Shown here piece by piece: positions 5,495-9,211 of a stretch of DNA of 9,211 nucleotides. Numbering within the stretch: position 1 is the stretch's first letter; each line of letters begins with the position of its first letter. This DNA comes from an uncultured Leptolyngbya sp. GTDB lineage: Bacteria; Cyanobacteriota; Cyanobacteriia; Phormidesmidales; Phormidesmidaceae. Made by a program: the position numbers and the translations under genes. The notes under the pieces were generated by a model that saw only the letters and a program-made list of their open reading frames with translations, was not told the DNA's origin and searched no databases. The DNA is taken from NCBI GenBank assembly GCA_937899365.1, contig CALBPH010000412.1, forward strand, positions 1 through 9,211, written 5' to 3'.

Positions 5495-5618
5495 AGTTAT
5501 ACGAAATCCTGACTGATATCACCCGGCATCGAAGGGCATCCACAAGGGAGTGCCCCTAGAAAATTGTCTATTTTTAATCGGGTTTATTGAATTCGGATTT
5601 GGCCTGACTGACCTATGA

Positions 5619-5939
5619 CTAAAGATGCTTGGCCAGTGTGGAACTAAACTCGCTGTAGGGCTTGGCTCCGATAACCGTATCCACCTGTTCGCCTTGCTTG
5701 AAGAACATTACAGCGGGAATGCTCTTGATCCCAAATCGCTTAGCAGCGGACTTGTTATTGTCAATATCCAGTTTAACGACGGTAACCTGGTCGCCATATT
5801 CTTCGGCTAGCTGATCCATCAGTGGCGCAACTAGCTTACAAGGGCCACACCAGGAAGCTGTACAGTCCACGACGACTAGGGGCTGGCTAGTAAGCAGATT
5901 ATCGAGGGTGGCTTCATCGGGAACGTAGTCAGCAGCCAT
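5619..5939 (-). CDS. trxA: Thioredoxin
   Basis: A complete single-domain thioredoxin of 106 residues, which reduces disulfides in target proteins in the cytosol. It has the active site WCGPC (30-34), the buried aspartate D25, the cis-proline loop SIPAVMFF (73-80, P75) and the usual glycine-rich end of the fold. An additional cysteine, C26, sits five residues before the first catalytic cysteine (DCTASWCGPC), where E. coli thioredoxin has phenylalanine. It fits bacterial thioredoxins generally; the exact cyanobacterial class (A, B, M or X type) is not assigned. GGAG (5953-5950) lies ten bases before the ATG, a good Shine-Dalgarno. TATGAT (5997-5992) may be its -10 box, without a good -35. It follows leuS on the same strand, separated by a strong hairpin. 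Confidence 0.93.
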   Translation of the reverse strand: MAADYVPDEATLDNLLTSQPLVVVDCTASWCGPCKLVAPLMDQLAEEYGDQVTVVKLDIDNNKSAAKRFGIKSIPAVMFFKQGEQVDTVIGAKPYSEFSSTLAKHL

Positions 5940-6053
5940 AGTGGAAATGCTCCAAAGTTGCGAAATGCTAGATTAACGCAGGACAGCTTCCATCATAACC
6001 ATAGTCAGGTACATTCACCTAATTGCAATCAATTTGGGGCATTTTGCGTAACA

Positions 6054-6086
6054 TCCCTCACGCAACCCAAAGGGTTGCGTGAGGGA
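6054..6086 (-). terminator. 15-bp perfect hairpin after leuS
   Basis: TCCCTCACGCAACCC (6054-6068) and its exact complement (6072-6086) enclose only three bases. It lies 34 nt past the leuS stop codon and ahead of the thioredoxin promoter region. It has no T-run on either strand, so it would stop transcription, or protect the 3' end, by stem strength alone. Confidence 0.6.
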
Positions 6087-6119
6087 GCTTATATTGGCTC
6101 GATCAGGTCAGTCCATTGG

Positions 6120-8705
6120 CTATACCGCCACAAAGTTCACCAGTTTGCCTGGCACTACGATGACCTTCTTGATGTCCTTGCCTTCTAGATATTTCTTGGC
6201 AATGTCAGACTCGCGGGCATACTGCTCTAGTTCATCTTTAGTGGCACTGGCTGGGACTGCGATGGTGCCTCGGGTTTTGCCCTTGATTTGAATTACCAGG
6301 GTAATCTCATCGGCAACCAGGGCACTTTCCTCAAATGTAGGCCAGCTCTGGCGATGTACCGACTCGCTAAAGCCCAGCTGCTGCCAGAGTTCTTCCGCAA
6401 TGTGGGGGGCAAAGGGGGCTAGCAAAAGCACCAGTGTGTGCACCCCCTCAGCATAGACATCGGCGTCTTGCTGTTTGGCATCTTTGAGGGCATTGCTAAG
6501 CTTCATGAGTTCGGAGACCGCCGTATTAAATTGGTAGCCTTCTTCGACATCCTCTGAGACTTCTTTAATGGCTGTATGAACGGCACGGCGCAGGTCTTTT
6601 TCAGCCTTACTGAGGCTGATTTGGTCGATAGTTGTGACTCGAGCCTTGCTGCCTTGGGTTTCTGCAAACCCGGTAACCAGGAGCCACACCCGGTTCAAAA
6701 ACCGAAACTGACCTTCGACATCGGCATCATCCCATTCGAGATCTTTCTCGGGCGGGGCCTTAAATAGGATGAACATGCGGGCGGTGTCGGCCCCATATTT
6801 GCCTAGGACGACACGGGGTTCTACACCGTTGTACTTTGACTTGGACATTTTCTCGTAGAACACCTGCAGCGGGTCACCGGTTTCAGGATCTTTGGGATCG
6901 TTGAGGTCGGTGACGTCGCCGGGGGCGATGTACTTGCCGGTGGCCGGGTTTTTGTAGGTGATGGCCTGGACCATGCCCTGGGTGAGCAGACGCTGGAAGG
7001 GTTCGTCAATGGAGATGAGGTTGCGATCGCGCAAAACCTTGGTAAAGAATCGCGAATAGAGCAAATGCAAAATCGCATGCTCAATCCCGCCCACATACTG
7101 GTCTACCGCCAGCCAATTATCAGCCTTATCCTTGGCAAACGGCAGCTCAGTATTTTTGGCATCGGCATAACGCAAAAAGTACCAGGACGAGTCGATAAAC
7201 GTATCCATGGTGTCTGTTTCCCGCTTGGCATCGTCACCACAGCTGGGGCACTTGCAGTTGACCCAATCGGTCATCTGAGCTAGGGGAGAGCCACCCCGGG
7301 CGCTAAATTCCACATCCTCGGGCAAGACCACCGGTAGCTGGTCATTGGGCACCGGCACCGTACCGCAGGTATCGCAGTAAATCACCGGTATGGGCACCCC
7401 CCAGTAGCGCTGGCGCGAGATCAGCCAGTCCCGCAGGCGATAGTTGGCCGTGCCTTCACCCATATTGTTTTCTATGAGCCACTTCACCGCCGCCTTGACG
7501 CTCTTGCCTTTGCCCTTACCTGCCGGGATGCCGTCCAACGGGCCAGAATTCACCATCACACCACCGTCGGCATAGGCCGTTTCCATAGTGGCTCCGTCCA
7601 GGGTTTCTCCATCAGGCTGCACCACCACATGGATGGGCAGATCAAACTTACGGGCAAATTCAAAGTCCCGCTGGTCGTGGGCCGGCACCGCCATAATTGC
7701 CCCAGTGCCATAGTCCATCAACACATAGTCAGCAATCCAGATGGGGATTTTCTGATCGTTGACCGGATTAATGGCATAGCTGCCGGTCCACACGCCGGTC
7801 TTTTCACGGTTCTCGGCAGTGCGGTCCATTTCGCTCATGGCGGCAGCGGTGGTTTGGTAGGTTGCGATCTCATCCCCCTGATCAGCCGTCGTCAGCTTCT
7901 CCACCAGCGGATGCTCCGGCGACAGCACCATAAAGGATGCACCCCACAGCGTATCCGGGCGAGTGGTATAGATTTTGATATCATCGCCAGCTTCCGTGGC
8001 AAACGCCACATGGGCTCCGGTAGATTTACCAATCCAGTTGGCCTGCATGGTCTTTACCCGCTCGGGCCAGCCGCTGAGCTTATCGAGATCGGCCAACAGC
8101 TGGTCGGCGTAGTCCGTAATTTTCAAAAACCACTGGCGCAACAGCTTACGCTCCACCTTTGCCCCAGAGCGCCAAGACTTACCATCGCTGTCCACCTGTT
8201 CATTGGCCAGCACCGTTTGATCAATGGGGTCCCAGTTAACAGCCGCCTCTTTCTGGTAAGCCAGTCCCGCTTCGTAGAACTGTAAAAAGATCCACTGGGT
8301 CCAACGATAATAAACTGTCGAACAGGTCGCTACTTCCCGGTCCCAATCATAGGAAAGCCCCAGCTCCTTAAGCTGCTCCCGCATCTGACCCACATTCTGA
8401 TAGGTCCACTTAGCTGGCGGAATACCCCGATCAATGGCCGCATTCTCCGCCGGTAAGCCAAACGCATCCCAGCCCATGGGATGCAGCACGTTATAACCCT
8501 GCATGCGACGAACACGGGCAATCACATCCGTAATCGTGTAGTTGCGCACATGGCCCATGTGCAGATTGCCAGAAGGATACGGAAACATGGACAGGGCATA
8601 AAACTTTTTCTGCCCTGGGTCAGCAGGGGTATTATCCAGGCCCTGGTCAACCCACTGCTGCTGCCACTTTTTCTCGATGTCTGCTGGGTTATATCGAGAC
8701 TCCAC
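6120..8705 (-). CDS. leuS: Leucyl-tRNA synthetase LeuS
   Basis: This class Ia synthetase charges tRNA-Leu with leucine in the cytosol and edits mischarged tRNA. The length of 861 residues is normal for bacterial LeuRS. The ATP-site HIGH motif is HMGH (49-52, in YPSGNLHMGHVRNYT). The CP1 editing domain (about 225-420) has TTRPDTL (247-253) and GTGAIMAVPAHDQRD (333-347) with the conserved aspartate D344. A zinc-binding insert shows C444xxC447 and C486xxC489. The second ATP motif is KMSKS (619-623). The anticodon-binding and C-terminal domains follow. The start is GTG at 8705, supported by the Shine-Dalgarno AAGGGG nine bases upstream and by the usual LeuRS opening ESRYNPADIEKKWQ. A HIP1 octamer lies within. 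The gene appears intact and stands alone, followed by a hairpin and the thioredoxin gene. Confidence 0.98.
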   Translation of the reverse strand: MESRYNPADIEKKWQQQWVDQGLDNTPADPGQKKFYALSMFPYPSGNLHMGHVRNYTITDVIARVRRMQGYNVLHPMGWDAFGLPAENAAIDRGIPPAKWTYQNVGQMREQLKELGLSYDWDREVATCSTVYYRWTQWIFLQFYEAGLAYQKEAAVNWDPIDQTVLANEQVDSDGKSWRSGAKVERKLLRQWFLKITDYADQLLADLDKLSGWPERVKTMQANWIGKSTGAHVAFATEAGDDIKIYTTRPDTLWGASFMVLSPEHPLVEKLTTADQGDEIATYQTTAAAMSEMDRTAENREKTGVWTGSYAINPVNDQKIPIWIADYVLMDYGTGAIMAVPAHDQRDFEFARKFDLPIHVVVQPDGETLDGATMETAYADGGVMVNSGPLDGIPAGKGKGKSVKAAVKWLIENNMGEGTANYRLRDWLISRQRYWGVPIPVIYCDTCGTVPVPNDQLPVVLPEDVEFSARGGSPLAQMTDWVNCKCPSCGDDAKRETDTMDTFIDSSWYFLRYADAKNTELPFAKDKADNWLAVDQYVGGIEHAILHLLYSRFFTKVLRDRNLISIDEPFQRLLTQGMVQAITYKNPATGKYIAPGDVTDLNDPKDPETGDPLQVFYEKMSKSKYNGVEPRVVLGKYGADTARMFILFKAPPEKDLEWDDADVEGQFRFLNRVWLLVTGFAETQGSKARVTTIDQISLSKAEKDLRRAVHTAIKEVSEDVEEGYQFNTAVSELMKLSNALKDAKQQDADVYAEGVHTLVLLLAPFAPHIAEELWQQLGFSESVHRQSWPTFEESALVADEITLVIQIKGKTRGTIAVPASATKDELEQYARESDIAKKYLEGKDIKKVIVVPGKLVNFVAV
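7023..7030. repeat. HIP1 octamer GCGATCGC
   Basis: Third exact HIP1 copy, inside leuS. Confidence 0.9.
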
Positions 8706-8714
8706 GTTTACGTT

Positions 8715-8720
8715 CCCCTT
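8715..8720 (-). promoter_or_regulatory. Shine-Dalgarno of leuS, deciding the GTG start
   Basis: AAGGGG on the minus strand lies nine bases before the GTG at 8705. No ATG in this frame gives the normal LeuRS N-terminus. Confidence 0.75.
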
Positions 8721-8788
8721 GGTACTAAATTAGGTTCTACTACACCTGCGGCTGACCGTCTTCGCCAGCTCCGCCAGATCTTGCAATC

Positions 8789-8808
8789 AGAATTGTCTTA
8801 TCAATTCT
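8789..8808. other. Inverted repeat upstream of leuS
   Basis: AGAATTG and CAATTCT form a perfect 7-bp inverted repeat with a 6-nt spacer, 84-103 bp upstream of the leuS start. It could be an operator or an RNA hairpin in the leuS leader. Confidence 0.35.
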
Positions 8809-8827
8809 AGTCGTCCGCCGCCCATCT

Positions 8828-8851
8828 GGAAGGTCTACATAGATTCCTTCC
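8828..8851. other. Hairpin upstream of leuS
   Basis: GGAAGGTCT pairs with AGA-tt-CCTTCC around ACAT, giving nine pairs with a 2-nt bulge. No T-run follows, and the role is unknown. Confidence 0.35.
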
Positions 8852-8984
8852 CCATATAAATCACAGCTAACAGAACGAAATAATGGGTGCAATTGCCCTT
8901 AAAGCAAAGAAAACGCACTAAAACGAGTCGTCGTAGAAAAGGTCTACCCCCTTATGTTAAATAGGGTTTTGGGCTATGAAAAGC

Positions 8985-9037
8985 CAATAGAAATACAGAT
9001 AAAACGCAAAATCCAAAAAATGCGTTTACATCTATTG
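8985..9037. promoter_or_regulatory. Nested imperfect palindrome ahead of the right-edge gene
   Basis: The outer arms CAATAGA (8985-8991) and TCTATTG (9031-9037) and the inner arms AAACGCA (9002-9008) and TGCGTTT (9021-9027) are each perfect 7-bp inverted pairs. AGATAAAACGCA and the complement of TGCGTTTACATCT also match with a 1-nt gap. The right outer arm touches the -35 box of the promoter that follows, so a regulator site is plausible. A mobile-element end is an alternative. Confidence 0.4.
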
Positions 9038-9064
9038 AGATCGTATACAGTCAGAAAATATGAT
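9035..9064 (+). promoter_or_regulatory. Sigma-70-type promoter for the right-edge gene
   Basis: TTGAGA (9035-9040, 5 of 6) and TATGAT (9059-9064, 5 of 6) are separated by 18 bp. The start point would be near 9071, leaving a leader of about 14 nt before the ATG at 9085. Confidence 0.55.
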
Positions 9065-9084
9065 TGTGTTCAGTGCAACTTGCC

Positions 9085-9211
9085 ATGGCCAGGATTCGAG
9101 TACCTAAGTCGTTTTCCCAGTTAACCCAAGAGATTAAGTCTGAAGACTGGCTCCCTCTGATGTCTAAGTATCGTTCCACCGACTACAAAGTACGATTCCT
9201 GCATTTGGATG
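9085..9211 (+). CDS. Partial gene of unknown function, runs off the right edge
   Basis: An ATG at 9085 opens a frame with no stop up to the window end, giving 42 residues. The N-terminus starts MARIRVPKSFSQLTQEIK and continues through WLPLMSKYR (24-32) to FLHLD. I do not recognise it with certainty. The pattern FSQL...KYR...R resembles, loosely, the N-terminal region of some IS4-type transposases (FSQLL...KY...R.F), which would make this a mobile-element gene, but too little is visible to say. No Shine-Dalgarno is seen. The promoter at 9035-9064 and the frame staying open support a real gene. Confidence 0.5.
   Translation, partial: MARIRVPKSFSQLTQEIKSEDWLPLMSKYRSTDYKVRFLHLD

Larger units (their letters stand above)
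4659..5618. other. 960-bp region without a recognised protein gene
   Basis: The gap between the Crp/Fnr gene and the thioredoxin gene holds a possible small ORF (4832-4957), hairpins around 4858-4923, a partial repeat (5051-5086), a strong minus-strand terminator (5161-5196), repeat copy B (5229-5287), a minus-strand small RNA candidate (5316-5450) and an HLR1-like site (5465-5482). Bases 4659-4790 and 5495-5618 show nothing I can name beyond minor symmetry. Confidence 0.8.
8706..9084. other. 380-bp intergenic region between divergent leuS and the right-edge gene
   Basis: This gap holds the leuS Shine-Dalgarno, an inverted repeat AGAATTG/CAATTCT (8789-8808), and a hairpin GGAAGGTCT/AGA-CCTTCC with a 2-nt bulge (8828-8851). 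Next to the right-edge gene are an imperfect palindrome (8985-9037) and a promoter. The part from about 8850 on is AT-rich. No clear leuS promoter could be picked. Confidence 0.6.

Noticed and set aside
6079..6291. Short plus-strand frames around the leuS-thioredoxin gap
   Set aside because: They overlap the leuS 3' end and the hairpin, with no family resemblance.
7629..8285. 218-codon open frame on the plus strand inside leuS
   Set aside because: It is antisense to a complete, highly conserved leuS. Its length is explained by the base composition of leuS codons, and there is no domain or ribosome site.
8706..8810. Plus-strand frame ending in a helical-looking tail (RLRQLRQILQ) beyond the leuS start
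   Set aside because: Its upstream part is antisense to leuS and it has no start of its own outside leuS. It could be a gene remnant, but nothing supports this beyond composition.
1..9211. CRISPR array, phage or defence genes, insertion-sequence pair
   Set aside because: No regularly spaced repeats, no integrase or nuclease genes and no paired terminal repeats with a transposase are visible. The right-edge gene is too short to judge.

Overview
The window reads as a piece of a cyanobacterial chromosome. The evidence is three copies of the octamer GCGATCGC (HIP1), a calcineurin-type phosphoesterase of the kind found in cyanobacteria and plants, a quinolinate synthase and leucyl-tRNA synthetase of cyanobacterial type, and a non-coding region that looks like a conserved cyanobacterial small RNA. 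The genus cannot be fixed from this alone. Nothing indicates a phage, a plasmid or a defence island; most of the window is core housekeeping sequence.

Layout, left to right. Bases 1-50 are the 5' half of a tRNA-Ser(UGA) on the minus strand, cut by the window edge. A metallophosphoesterase (minus) and a HAD-family sugar phosphatase of the mannosyl/glucosyl-3-phosphoglycerate type (plus) start back to back from a short divergent gap. nadA (plus) follows behind a good sigma-70 promoter and a leader of about 150 nt with long-range pairing. nadA converges on a TerB-like protein (minus), with two consecutive hairpins between them. A Crp/Fnr-type regulator (minus) lies behind the terB-like gene.

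Bases 4659-5618 (960 bp) hold no recognised protein gene and are the most interesting part. They contain a possible 41-codon small ORF, a strong minus-strand Rho-independent terminator, copies of a short palindrome-ended repeat (another copy sits after nadA), and a minus-strand small-RNA candidate of about 130 nt. The small RNA has a C-rich anti-Shine-Dalgarno loop and an HLR1-like (RpaB) site next to its 5' end, a combination that resembles PsrR1, the photosynthesis regulatory RNA.

The right part carries a thioredoxin gene and leuS, both minus and separated by a 15-bp perfect hairpin, and then a 380-bp AT-rich gap. The gap holds a plus-strand promoter and an imperfect palindrome ahead of a gene that runs off the right edge.

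The genes do not form one pathway. They are neighbours covering tRNA charging, NAD biosynthesis, redox, compatible-solute metabolism and regulation. No large new system was found; the leads worth following are the small RNA with its HLR1-like site, the repeat family and the small ORF.
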